From Hemerocallis citrina (Eukaryota > Streptophyta > Magnoliopsida > Asparagales > Asphodelaceae), in contig CM030361.1 in assembly GCA_017893485.1 (NCBI GenBank), positions 309,729,724-309,793,723 on the forward strand: a DNA stretch of 64,000 nucleotides, written 5' to 3'. The position numbers and the translations under genes are program-made. The notes under the pieces were generated by a model that made no database searches, was not told the DNA's origin, and saw only the letters and a list, made by a program, of their open reading frames with translations. Below, piece after piece: positions 22,150-34,504 of this stretch (its first letter is position 1; every line of letters begins with the position of its first letter).

Positions 22150-23014
22150 AAAACAGTTTTTTAAAAATAAGAGTATAATGTATGTATAGGTTTGGTTATA
22201 TGTATATACTGTATACGGTATATATACTCTGACATATACATACATACTGATATATAATAATATAAAATATTTTATTATAATAAACATATTTAATAATATA
22301 CATATATATAATAATATATATGTAATAATAATATATTCAAATTATATATTAAACAACTTATTATAATAATAATAAATTATATAATAATATATATAATAAT
22401 ATATAATAGTAATATATAATAATAACAATAATATATATTATAATAATAGAGATATATATTATAATAATAGATTATTATAATAGTATACATAAAATAGTAT
22501 ATACGAAATAATAGTATATATAAAATAATTAAATAATATAATATATATATAATAATAATATAATATAATAATAGTATATATAATAATAATATAATATAAT
22601 AATAATATATACAAAATAATATATATAAAATAGTATATATAAAATAATAATGTATAATAATATTATAATATAATAATAGTATATATAAAATAATATATAT
22701 AAAATAATAATATATTATAATAATTGTATATTATACAATATTATGAAATAATTTATTATAATCAACATATTATTATATACATATATATAATAACATATAA
22801 TAATTATAAAGATATATATTAATAATAATCTATTATAATTATATATTAAACAATTTATTACAATAATAATAAGTTATATAATAATGTATAATAGTAATAT
22901 ATAATAATAATAATATATATTATAATAATAATAGATTATTATAATAGTATATATAAAATAGTATATATGAAAAAATAACATATATTATAATAATAGTGCA
23001 TATATATATATATA
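22150..23014. repeat. AT-rich repeat core, left part
   Basis: TAATAATATATAATA-type sequence with no coding capacity. The stretch at about 22910-23005 recurs near 32285-32395 and 33020-33115. Confidence 0.85.
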
Positions 23015-23421
23015 TCTATTTCTATTATAAAAGCCACAATAAAAGAAAAAAATCTGTCAAGGAAAAATCTGGACCGTCGATTTATTATATTGATCTACAC
23101 GATTAAAGACTCAGATTAAATAATTTAATAAGAACGTGTATTACACGTGCAATATTTTTTTCCTCTCTTCTACATGTATTCCCATCTAAACCCCCCAAAT
23201 CTTAATAGATACCCCCAGCAACCCCCGGCCTGTGTCCGCTGCCTAGATCCGCGCGCCGCCACGGTCCGCATCCGACGCCGGTCGCGCGCCGCCACGGACC
23301 GCATCCGACGCCAACCACCACCACCAATCAATCAATCACAAAACATCTTTTCAGATTCGATCGCCCTCTTCGCCCTTTCTCTCATCGTCTCCGACGTCCT
23401 CCGCGAAGTTGTCGCCCCTTT

Positions 23422-23935
23422 GATGGAGAAAATCCCATGTAATCATCTAATTTCCTCACTTGAAGCTTTAATTTTGGTGCAGTAGTTGATTAATCTCTAT
23501 AAAGTATTGATTTCGGCATTTTTTTGATGGAGAAAATCCCATGTAATCTAATATCCACCCCTCATGCTTTAAGTTTCGTTCAATAGTAGATAGTCTCTAG
23601 AAAGTTTTGATTTTGGCTTTTTTTTTGTGGAGAAAATTCTATTTAATAATCTATTTTCCACCCTCGAGCTTTAATTTCTGTGCAGTAGTCGGTATTCTCT
23701 ATGAAGTCTGATTTTTGGCCTTTCTCCATGGAGAAGGAGAAATTCCTGTGGGATCATTTAATTTACGAATTTCTTGCTTTTAATTTTGTGCATTAGTAGA
23801 TCATCTCTGTAAAGTTTTGATCTTGGCATTTGTAGGTGGGGAAAACCCATGTAATCATCTAATTTTCTGACCTCAAGCTTTATTTCCATGCAATAATCGA
23901 CAATGGCTAAAAGGTTTTGATTTTTGGCAGAAATT
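23422..23935 (+). repeat. Five degenerate tandem units of about 105 bp
   Basis: Units begin with GATGGAGAAAATCCCATG or a variant at 23422, 23526, 23627, 23728 and 23835. Each contains a CTTTAATTTTGTGCAGTAG-like stretch and an AAAGTTTTGAT stretch. They lead directly to the AG before the Serinc-like exon, so they fill what looks like its upstream intron. Before them (23147-23420) is a GC-rich leader with a duplicated CCGCATCCGACGCC segment. Confidence 0.8.
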
Positions 23936-25600
23936 AATCATTTTCATACAACGCCGGACAGGGAGTGGTTTGAGACGGATGCAATGTTGAGGGTTAGTTT
24001 GGGGAATTTCTGTTTTCACTGTTCTGGCAATGCTGATGATGGGGGTAAAGGACCAGAAGGACCCCAGGGATAGGTTGCTTCATGGGGGCTGGATGGCAAA
24101 GATTTTCGTCTGGTGTGTGGTGGTGGTTCTTATGTTTTTCGATCTTAATGGACTCGTTAGCTTCTATGGTGAGTTTTTTTTTTAAAAAAAAAAATCTAAA
24201 ATTTGAATTTTGTTAGTTGTTTGTGTAGGAAGTTTTGATTTTTCTTTGGTTGGTGAGGGAAACAAGTCTTTTTGACAAGTATGCAACAATGGGGAGTTTG
24301 TTGGGGGCAAATCGTTTGAGTTTTGGGTGTATACTCAATGATACAACTGAGGAATTGATGAAGATAGTGTGTATATGATAGATGGGGCAAGTAGTGTGGA
24401 GGGTAGGAGGAGGGAGCGAGTACATGATGTACCACCCTTTATGCAATTATAGATCGGGTCTGCTTAATTTTAACATATTTTCAAAGTTTTAGACTTAATA
24501 TTGCCGAAAGTGTCTCTTAAATTTGAACCAAGGCATTGAACTCTACAATTCAAAAGTTAATGCATAATTTAGTAGCTAAAGACAATTTTGCTTAGCATGA
24601 ATAAATTGATAATGTTGCTCATTGCGTTGAAGATGACAAAGTATTTCTTTTGAGTTGAAGTGATAAGTTCAATTAGACATAAATCTTTTGTGTGAAAGAT
24701 GCTTCTTATTGCAGATATAGGTGGAAATAATAGCATTAAGAAAAGGAGAGAAAATGTTATCGTGGTCCCCCCATTTGTGATGGTTAAAGCTTAAAATAAC
24801 TGTATCATTGTAGTTTTAATCCTAATAGTTAAACTTTTTTTCTTAAAAAACCATTAAGAGTAAGGATTAAACATTTGGTATGTAGAGTATGATAACATTT
24901 AAGACCCTCACTATACCAGCCCATTAGAATATACAAAGCTGTCTATTCTAATATGGATTCTCCGAATAGTAGTTTCAACTTTATTTGTGGGTTCCATCTA
25001 CTTCCAAGTATGTGTTTGAGCTTACAGGTTTGAAAATTTAGTATATCATGACCTCCTTTAAATATTCTGGTTTCGTACCCAGATTCTGAAAAGATCAAAC
25101 TCTTATCATAAGAGCCATAAGATCTAACTTTTATTTTTAATATCATAAGAGCCATCATTGATCCATTATGTCCGTTTGATACCAAACTCTTATCATTGCA
25201 GAGACAATATTAAATTTTGGGTCACACGCGCGCACACACACGCACTCACCTAAAAGCCATCATTGATTCATTATGTCTTTTTGATATTAAGCCAACTCTT
25301 ATCATTGCAGAGACGATATCAAAATTTGGGTCAGGGTTGGTTGTTCCTTCTGGTTCAAGATGTTCTCTTGGTAGACTTTGTGAATGGATGGAATGACAAC
25401 TGGGTCAGCAAGGATGAGCAGTTCTGGTAAGTAATTTTCTTTCCTTTTTATTATGTTATCCAGTCATTTGAAACTTATTTATTCGTCTTTGGTTTTGGTT
25501 CAGTAAGATTTAAAGTTTACACCCTTTCATTGCTGGTACATGGCGTTGCTTGTTGTATCCCTTACATTCTCTTTCTCAGGGTTCATATTCAGAGTTGGAT
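23936..25600 (+). pseudogene. Captured Serinc/TMS-family membrane protein gene fragment
   Basis: The exon at 23936-24166 encodes EWFETDAMLRVSLGNF and then, after a one-base frameshift, GVKDQKDPRDRLLHGGWMAK. It ends in SFY before GTGAG. After a long intron, the exon at 25311-25426 encodes ISKFGSG and, in a shifted frame, NGWNDNWVSKDEQFW before GTAAGT. A further piece near 25537 reads YMALLVVSL but has lost its acceptor AG. These are conserved parts of plant serine incorporator (Serinc) multi-pass membrane proteins. The N-terminus and most transmembrane segments are missing, so it is not functional as Serinc. The acceptor region of the second exon is duplicated 105 bp upstream (25151). Confidence 0.82.
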
Positions 25601-26153
25601 TCGAAGGAAGAGTGGTGGTGATGTACTGGAGAATGATACAGTAAAACTTTTACCAAAATTCAGTATTGCTCACTGTGGCTTTGCCAAAAGTTAGTATATT
25701 CATGAACTTTAGATGTTCACACCAGTAAAGTAGTTAAAGCTAATGTTATTGTTTATGAATAATAAGAATAACTTCAACCACAAACAAGCTTGCTTCTGTT
25801 GTTTTAGTAGACAATTTTGGGTATTAATTTTTGAAACTTAAATAATATTTCATTATGCTTTTTAATTGAATTGGTCAATGGGCACGTGAAGAAATTTATA
25901 TGATAGGAGGATATTATGTAGTGCCTTTGTGAACTTTGTTTTGTCTTCTTCTCATCTTTGTGTCTCAAGCTTGTGAAAGGTGCTTGCACCAATCTAAAGC
26001 TTCTTATTTTTCCTTATCATCTGTTTTATCAGGTACACTTAGAGTTAATTAGTTTGTTTATGCCGTAACTTTACTATAATCTTAATTATAATCAGTTTGA
26101 AATATTAGTGTTAATTAGTTTGAAATATTAATGTTAATTGGTTATGTACATAG

Positions 26154-27624
26154 CTGAGGCTTGTGGATATGGTTCATTAGCATCCAACTTCAACAAAGGC
26201 TTTGTTGTTGCTGCCAGCTCAGCCATATACAGAGATGGGATTGGTTGCAGTGGCTGCTTCCAAGTGAGAGAGATTCCAACCTTATTTCAGTTTGCTTCAG
26301 TATATGGTAATCGACTCTGTTTGGGGTTTGGGGTTTAAGCAGATAAGGTGCAAGGATGATCGACTCTGTAGAAATGGGTGAACGTCACTGTGACCGATGA
26401 GAAGGATAGCAACGCATTGGATTTTGAGCTGAATGCCCCTGCTTTCATGGCTACGGCTCGAGTTGGGCTCGCCCATAACTTGAAGGAGATTGGAGTAGTC
26501 GGTGTTGAGTACAAATGGTAACAAGTTATGAATTGTTTTTATAGCTAATATTTTCTTTGGATTCTTTGCTACACTTCACATGTCCTTCAAAGAACCAAAA
26601 TACACAAGGAACATAAATCTTCTATTAATTTGTTAGTATTAAAAATGATAATAATTGGTAAACTCTATTGATTAGTAGTAGGTAGACTCTATTGATTAGT
26701 AGTAATAATATATAGACGCTTATAGTGGGAGTGGGTACATCATGTTTCTGGTGTTGGAAACAGTCCCACATCGCAAACACTAAAACCGTGAATGGGGAAG
26801 TGAGACTTTAAAATGCAGATACATACTTGCAATTAAATTGTTTTTTAGCTTAGGGCAACGACTCAGCAAATGAGGTAATAACTAAGGCGAGAATTTCTAA
26901 AAGGGCCCCCCCTAACCCAAGTAAAACCCTACAATTCTAAATTATAAATTATTTCAACAGTGATGAGCCTTTTCTTTTTTACATGCATATTGTGTAGATC
27001 CATGAATATTCTTGATTTTAAGTCTGCTAATTAAGAATGTGATTATGTAAACATTGACAATGTGGTTTAATTTTGCCTCGAGGCATGTTAATTCTGAGTA
27101 GCTAAGACAGTCAATGGAGAAAATATATGAAAATCTCACATTACGTCAAAAGAATATATTTAATATATATAAATGAGATTCTCGCATCGACATACTAATG
27201 TAAAAAAAATAATAAAATATTTATCCTCCTTAGAGTCTCGCGCTACTACAAGAACAAAAACATCAGTTCGAGTGGAAGAGGACAACTACAAACCCAACAA
27301 CTTGACAATCAAGTTTTTGTATCAAGGTGGTCAAACTGACATCTTAGCTGTTGATGTAGCACAATATCGTTCGTTTAATTGGTGCTTCATGATCCGAACA
27401 CACGGTTCAATCTGGACCTCAAGCCAAGTGCCAGTCAGGCCACTCCAATTTAGGATGGTGGTTATAGGTGGCTATAATGGTAAATGGGTGTGGACCCAGA
27501 AGGAAGTTTTGCCATCACATTGGAAAGTGGGCACAATTTACAATGTTGGCATGCAGATTATGATATTGCTCAAGATGGGTGTGATAATCATTGTGATGCC
27601 AATGAGCTGAAGGAAGTTTTTTGA
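26154..27624 (+). pseudogene. EXLB: Captured expansin-like B gene fragment
   Basis: Three exon-like pieces have splice signals. 26154-26263 encodes EACGYGSLASNF and GCSGCFQ before GTGAGA. 26343-26518 starts IRCKDDRLC and continues in a shifted frame to VGVEYKW. 27234-27624 encodes VRVEED, IKFLYQGGQTDILAVDVAQ and GYNGKWVWTQKE. This matches the order of expansin-like B: a six-stranded barrel domain with Cys pairs, then the pollen-allergen-like binding domain. The signal-peptide exon is absent. At least three frameshifts are visible (about 26375, 27262 and 27555). In the proper frame the C-terminus ends at a stop at 27622. Expansin-like proteins are secreted wall proteins, but this copy is broken. 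Confidence 0.87.
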
Positions 27625-28238
27625 ATTTTGTATCAATAACATATTTAGAAATTGTAATATAGATTATAGTGTTTAAATAAAATGAGGTACAGTAATTATG
27701 GACATCTCATATATGATATATGCATGTTGAATAAGGAAACAGAAAAAGGGATACATTGGTGGTTGAAAGCAATTGGTTAGCTAATGAAATTAACAATTTT
27801 GGTGTTTTTTGTTATGAAGTAGATTGAGAGGCTTTGTAAGGTCGAAAATAGATTGTTGATGAGGAATTGAGGATCTGTATAGAAAAGTTTAGAATTGAAT
27901 GGTTGTGTTGGTTCCTGTCTTTGCTTGGTCATTGATAGTTTGAGACCTTTTGTTTTTAAATAAATAAATTACAGAGAAATTAAACAAATGTGAATGAATA
28001 CTAGGAACAAAACCACATTTAATTTTATTGATAGAATGTAAAATGTAAGACATAAACTAAAATTAGCTAATCCATAAATAAGTTAAAACCGATATGGAAG
28101 AAATCTACATCATATTTTCTTTCGTTTACATTTGTAGGAAATTTGCTATGTTTACTAGCATGCCATAAAGGAATTTATATTAAAAAACAACACTAAAATT
28201 GAAATACTTGCACGGTAATCTCCAACTAAAATTTATAT

Positions 28239-28622
28239 TAAAACCCCGGCTTTGGCTTCGGCTTCGACTTCGGCCATACAAGACCAGTACTTTTTGTCTG
28301 TCAGTACACAGAGATTTTAAAACATTCCGAATCTCCTTCTTCTTCTTCCTCTGAGTCACAGTCTGAGAATACAACACAACTACCGGTTCACTGAGATCTC
28401 TGAAGTTAGGGTGCTGCTCTTCAGGGAAAGGTAATACAGTTGTATCCTGGGAGGCAATTCTTCAACCACTGTCACACTACGGGGCGAATTTTACTTTAAG
28501 GACAGAGATCATAATCTCAACTTTGTATTGTACTGTATGGTTTGTTCTTTTATTTCCTGTAATTGTAATTCTTCACAAATATTGTTAGCATTTTCCTGTT
28601 TTATGAAATTCAAGTTCTACCA
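28239..28622 (+). mobile_element. LTR fragment related to the solo LTR at 16644
   Basis: It shares the CGGCTTCGGCTTCG stretch, TATCCTGGGAGGCAATTC, CTTCACAAATATTGTTAG and the end GTTCTA(A/C)CA with 17000-17594. The 5' part of the LTR is missing. It lies between two captured gene fragments of the Helitron. Confidence 0.75.
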
Positions 28623-29971
28623 CTTAGGAGATCAGCCTTTTTGGCATCTCTTACAACTGGTCTATCCTTTCTCCTTTAAAACTTCAGTTTGTTTTTATTG
28701 AAATTAAAAAAAAAAATCAAATTTGTAATGCTTATTTAGCTATTTTGCTAAATAATGAAAGCAGTAAGCCCTCTTTGAAACCCTGTAAACTACAAAATCC
28801 AATATTAATCCTTATTTATCATTCTTCTAAGGTATTATAAATAATGAAATTATTTTTTAAATCCACTATTTATTTTTATTTTTATTTTGCATTTTTTTTG
28901 CATAGCTTGTGCATAATATTTTGTTCAATTCTCTATATATCTAGGAGTATTCATTGAATTTTAATTTTATTTAATATTTTTTGGGCAAATTGCTACTATT
29001 GCAAAGTTTTGATCCAAAGTGTCAGATGTTAGAGATTAATGGTACATTGCGTACAAAGCATGTTCGACAAAAGCCAATGTTGAAAATGATGAACCTTATT
29101 GTCAAAAATGTCAAAAAATAATGTTGAATACGAGCCAAGGTATTCAAAACACCATATTGTTAATTTTATATTATTTTTATCATTCTTCAATCAAATATAA
29201 AAAAATTATTAACTAAGAATAAATTGTTTCAGATATGTATTCAAAATCACATTAAAAAATACAAGTGGGGTGGCGGAGTTGACTTTATTTGATAAGAAAG
29301 AAAGATGTATCATCGGCTGTTCCGCAAAAGTCCTGAAACATATTCAGAATAAGCAATAATATGTTATTCCCATAATGTTAAAAATAATCAAAAGCTAATT
29401 ACTTAATTCTATATGCAAGAAAAAAAATGTTGAAGAATTTAATTGAAGGATCAAGAAATGATTGGAGATGAGTATATTTTTTTGATCAGATCACAAAATG
29501 TCACGTATTGAAGAACAACTACAAGAACGTTGACTTGATGCAAAATAAAAAAAGATGAACAAGAAGTTGCGATCAATTTTAAGTTTAAGAAAGTTAAAAT
29601 CGAAAATGATGATTTATCTTATGAAAATTACAATGATATGAGTTTAGAATTTACTAATTTCTTTTTTGAAAAAATATCTTTCATTATATTTTTTTATGTT
29701 TTAGATGATACAATTATTTACCCATTACTTCCAATCCAATCTGATTCGTTTCTTATCTCCAGTTTTCTCTCTTAGTCTCTCCCTAACTCTTAACATTTTA
29801 CTTAAACACAGACATAAAGGATTACTTAGGTATTTTCGTGAATGGAGGTGGATCTATGCATACTATAGTTTGCACTTTGTAATTTTGTATATCTCTTTCG
29901 CCACTTTAAAGTAGCCAAAATTTTCCAATTAACAAACAGCAGTACATTAATAACATACTATCCTTGTGCAG
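28623..29971. other. Helitron interior, nothing recognised
   Basis: AT-rich, without a recognisable domain. It may include introns of the captured gene that ends at 29972-30145. Confidence 0.45.
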
Positions 29972-30145
29972 GTATTCGCAGAAATCAAGGATCTTGTGAA
30001 TGACGTTAAAAGCGCAAAGTTAGTGTCGCCAACTCTAATAATTATTGGAAAAGTAGTGGCCTTGTCGCCACTATGGCCTCAATTATCGGCAGAAATCATT
30101 AAATTGAAGTCAGAAGAGCAATTTAGCACAATGATGAGTAGATAG
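29972..30145 (+). pseudogene. UPM1: Captured terminal exon, uroporphyrin-III methyltransferase-like
   Basis: Directly after a TTGTGCAG acceptor there is a 57-codon open exon ending in TAG. It includes KSAKLVSPTLIIIGKVVALS, which resembles the C-terminal strand of plant uroporphyrin-III C-methyltransferase (the siroheme pathway enzyme of plastids): a segment reading xGLVSPTxIVIGKVV followed by LSPLW. Only this last exon is recognised. The catalytic domain is not here. The reading frame itself is intact, unlike the two other captured fragments. Assignment is from memory of the family motif. Confidence 0.65.
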
Positions 30146-31714
30146 CAGGCAAATATTATTTCTTTTGTCTCGCTCAAGAAGCTTGTCAAGAGCCACCGAC
30201 ATTGAGGTATTCATGCAACCAGACATTGATGTATTTCGTATTCTCATTAGAAGAGATGTTGTCATGCAATTTTTTCAGTTTATGTAGTTGGTAGTCAATC
30301 GCGGGTATCCCATTTTTCTAATTTGAATATTAAGGAGCTTAGAGAAATCATTTTTGTTCTTCAGCTTTCTTACTGATTTATTGTAATAAATTTATGTTCT
30401 CCGATGATCTGGTGTTGTAATTTTATCAATTTATTTGGTGACTGTATTTGAGCAGCATCCAAACCGAGATAAAATATATGTCTCTGACTGGATTGGGTTT
30501 ATAGGCATAAATTCTTCGAGGAAGAGTTTGCTTGTAACTACTTAATCATAGATAGTCTGCAATCATGATCGATATCAATATCAACCAAGTTCTGAGGAGG
30601 TATCATAATCTCTTAGTTGATCATACAAGGCATATTCTTGATTTTCATATATATATTTTTGACAAATCTTTCAGCTTATTATCAGTGTCTGATCTTACCA
30701 AAACTAAACCAATGATTCGTTATTGGAGCAGATAGCAACAACCATTTCATCGGACATGCGTATTTTTGATTTTCCGATGGATTTCCATGGTTTCATTAAT
30801 GGAAATTTTTTGATGTAGTGAGTAATAGGCTCTGGTTGGTGTGAGCTCATTCGGTGTTGCCCATGAATCATCACCATTCTGACCATGATGATCAGTTGCC
30901 GGTGTAGTTCGGACTTTTTGATGAGTGTTCACATTTCGTCCCCATTCGCTGCGGTCTTCTTTGGCTGGGCTGTTCGATATTATTGTTTCTTATATTTTAT
31001 CTTATTCATTCTTCTTCTTGCTGCTCTACCCTGCACTCGTTATCCCCTCTACAATGAATGTTTTTTAGATGTCTTCCATTGTTTACTCAAAATAAAATAA
31101 TAAAATAAAAATGGTTAAAATGCATTGTTGGGCCAGATTATTCTTGGGCTTAACATCAAAAGCCCTCAGTTCTATAGACTCTATTTTAATTTAATTTTTA
31201 TTTGGAAGCCTTTCATAATACGTCAAAGGCCCACAAGTCAGTGTTCGTATGCTATATGTTGGGCCGGAGGAAAGCCCAAATGCCTGAAGCCTCAATGGCA
31301 AGCCTGACCTGAATTATCCGAAGATCAGCCATTCTCTCTCTCTTTTTTTTCTTCTTTTTTTTCTTGGCACAATGCCAGCATGATACATGCGATATACTCT
31401 TTCATAAGATTTCCTACCTTATACTAGAAACGTATTTGTGGTTTTGTTGTGTCAGTTAAAAGAGTAAGCATAGGCAAGCCGAAGGGTGGTCTTGGGTTGT
31501 TCTAACCAGATTCTTTGCTGTTAGAACTAAACTACCATATAGGCATGCAACAGGAGACCTTTCATAATATTAAAATTTTAAGTATTGTGTGTACATAATT
31601 AATGCATAGTGATGATACTATATATTCATTTGAGTTCTAAGTGAAATTTTTTCTATGATTAAAATTTTCTACAATATTAAACATAGTTAAAATATTCAAC
31701 TGGCACTTGTTATC
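30146..31714. other. Helitron 3' part, nothing recognised
   Basis: Only short frames. It may hold the 3' flank of the captured terminal exon. It ends with the 3' hairpin of the Helitron at about 31718-31738. Confidence 0.45.
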
Positions 31715-31752
31715 AAGCCACGTGCACTTGGTGCACGGTAAATTTCAACTAG

Positions 31753-32427
31753 TATATATATAAATAAAAATAATAATATAATATATATATAATAATAATA
31801 ATAATAATGTATATGTAACAATAATATATTATAGATATATATATAACAATATTTTATAATAATAGTATATTATATAATAATAAATATAATAATATATAAT
31901 AGTAATATATTATATATTAATATATATAATAATATGTAATAATAATATATAATAATACTAATATATATAATAATAATATAATATAATAATAGTACATATA
32001 AAATAGTATATATAAAATAGTATATATAAAATAATAATATATATAATAATAATATAATACAATAATAGTATATATAAAATAATAATATATTATAATAATT
32101 TTATATTATATAATAATATGAAATAATTTATTATAATAAACATATTTAATTATATACATATATATAATAACATATAATAATTATAATAATATATATGTAA
32201 TAAAAATCTATTATAATTATGAATTAAACAATTTATTACAATAATAATAAATTATATAATAAATTATAATAGTAATATATAATAATAATAATATATATTA
32301 TAATAATAATAGATTATTATAATAGTATATATAACATAGTATATATGAAAAAATAATATATATTATAATAATAATAGTGTATATATATATAAATATAAAT
32401 AATAATATAATATATATAATAATAATA

Positions 32428-32491
<64 letters not shown>

Positions 32492-33120
32492 TTGGTAACA
32501 ATAATATATTGTAAATATATATATATGACAATATATTATAATAATAGTATATTATATAATAATATATATAATAATATATAATAGTAATATATTATATATT
32601 AATATATATAATAATATGTAATAGTAATATATAATAATAATAATATATATAATAATAATATAATATAATAATAGTATATATAAAATAATAATATATATAA
32701 TGATAATATAATATAATAATTGTATATATAAAAAAGTATAAATAAAATAATAATATATATAATAATAATATAAATAATATTAATAGTATATATAAAATAG
32801 TATATATAAAATAATAGTATATTATAATAATTGTATATTATATAATAGTATAAAATAATTTATTATAATAAACATATTTAATTATATACATATATATAAT
32901 AACATATAATAATTATAATAATATATTATAATAATATATTTTAATAATATATTAAATAATTTATTATAATAATAATAAATTATATAATAATATATATAAT
33001 AATATATAATAGTAATATATAATAATAATAATATATATTATAATAATAATAAAATATTATAATAGTATATATAAAATAGTATATATGAAATAATAATATA
33101 TATTATAATAATATATATAA
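31753..33120. repeat. AT-rich repeat core, right part, with (TAA)n tract
   Basis: Two similar blocks of roughly 700 bp follow each other (31760-32395 and 32400-33115), and a third relative lies at 22150-23005. A pure (TAA)n run lies at about 32420-32490. No coding capacity. Confidence 0.8.
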
Positions 33121-33265
33121 ATAGATTTAGAAAGAGGACGTGAAAAAACAGAAAATAGGTGAAGTGGAGTTTTGTGAAAACTGTTTTCAAAAAACAACAT
33201 AACCAAACAGGTTTTAAGATTTGGGAAAACAAAATAAAGGAAAAAACAACAAACCAAACAGACCC

Positions 33266-34026
33266 TTTTGGTAGAAAACACTACGGCAACAATTACAAAT
33301 TCTTATTTCTAAATTTTAAATACCCAAATTTTGAGTAGGGATGACTACAGATGCTATAACGGAACAAAATACAGTTATATATAATGGATGTTATAGTCAT
33401 GCATCCCACAAGTCAGAATCAGACCTACGAACACTGGGAACAAAAAGTGGCATCCCAAAAAAAACATCAGGGCTCATTGGCTTATGAACGACAGTAGCAT
33501 GGTAGCTTGAATTGCCTCCTCCTAGACATGATCGTCCTCTGACTCCACCCTTATAGGTGGATGCGGCATAATCCACGGATCTCTTCTTAGCCTTGTTAGA
33601 ATTAGATAGGAATTTTTTTATTGATTGATACAATATGTCTCATATATATAAGAGTGAAGAAAAGAAAAGACTAAACCAATACATTATTCGACATGGGACT
33701 AAACTAATAACTCTCATAATATCTAATACTCTCTCTCAAACTCAAGTTGGATCAAACAGCATGAGTTTAGAATATTGACGATGTTCATGTGGCAGAGACG
33801 GTAAACTGTGATGCAAAAATGGCGCTTAAGTAGATGACGCACGAAAGGCGCTCGATGGCGCATGTGTTGGGATCTCATCCCGAACTTGAGAATAGTAGTA
33901 GTAGTGGAAGAAAGTAGTGGTGACGCATTGTTGGGATCTCCATATCCCGAACTGTGATGTGACCTCCATATCCCAAACTGTGATGGGATCTCACCTCTGA
34001 CTTGAGAATTGTCCTTGTATTGAAAA
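33266..34026 (+). repeat. Duplicated segment, copy 1 (right part)
   Basis: This continues the match to 41100-41864, beginning TTTTGGTAGAAAACACTACG. It ends where the LINE poly(A) tail starts. It includes the 3' LTR (33594-33728, minus strand, TGTTAGAATTAG...CTAATA) and polypurine tract of the small copia-like element that is complete in copy 2. Confidence 0.88.
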
Positions 34027-34504
34027 TTTTTTTTTGAGGGGAAAAGGTAGGGTAAGTCCCTACCTCACTTAATATTAATAAAAAGCCAAAATAGAGTTAG
34101 ATTACAAAAGTAGACCAAGTAACTTCAGTATGGAACTGAATTCCTGGTCTGAAAACAAACCGGCCTGCAGAAACCCGGCCCAAAAAAGTCTACTCAAAAC
34201 TCCCAAAAAAACAAGCTATAAGTACCCACGCAGGGGTCCAAGAAGTCCTCATAAAGCAGCCAGATAATCACCAAGAGCAACTTCCCTCCTCGCTTGCCGA
34301 CTGGCCACTGCGTCCCAGTGTCTCATGGAGCAGAAGTTCATGTGCATTTGCATCTGTCAATTCTTGTTCTATCTTCTGTCTCTTCTTTGCACTACCGATC
34401 CCATCTAGCCAAGATCGAAACCAAAAAATTGCATTAGAAATAATCTCACGAGAGGAAGGGTGCTTTGCAGAGAAAGTACAGTCATTTCTAGCAATCCAGA
34501 TACT

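Larger units (their letters stand above)
23015..31752 (+). mobile_element. 8.7 kb Helitron carrying host gene fragments
   Basis: It starts TCTATTTCTATTATAAAAGCC after an A and ends TTTCAACTAG before a T. The 3' hairpin CGTGCAC-TTG-GTGCACG lies 11 bases upstream of CTAG. It sits in the TA-rich core of the TIR element. No Rep/helicase frame is visible, so it is non-autonomous. It contains, all in its own orientation, fragments of a Serinc-like gene, an expansin-like B gene and a methyltransferase gene, plus an LTR fragment. Confidence 0.85.
22032..33265. mobile_element. AT-rich TIR element, split by a large Helitron
   Basis: It is absent from the second copy of the segment (junction near 41100). 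The left end reads GTGCGTTTGGTTTGTTATTTT. The right end, complemented, reads GGGTCTGTTTGGTTTGTTGT. Both ends continue with GAAAACAGTTTT repeats, four in a row on the left. The core is AT microsatellite-like DNA. No clean TSD could be read, so the superfamily is open. Removing the Helitron leaves about 2.5 kb. Confidence 0.6.

Noticed and set aside
32298..32531. 77-codon frame of almost only Ile, Leu and Tyr
   Set aside because: Translation of a TAA/TA microsatellite.
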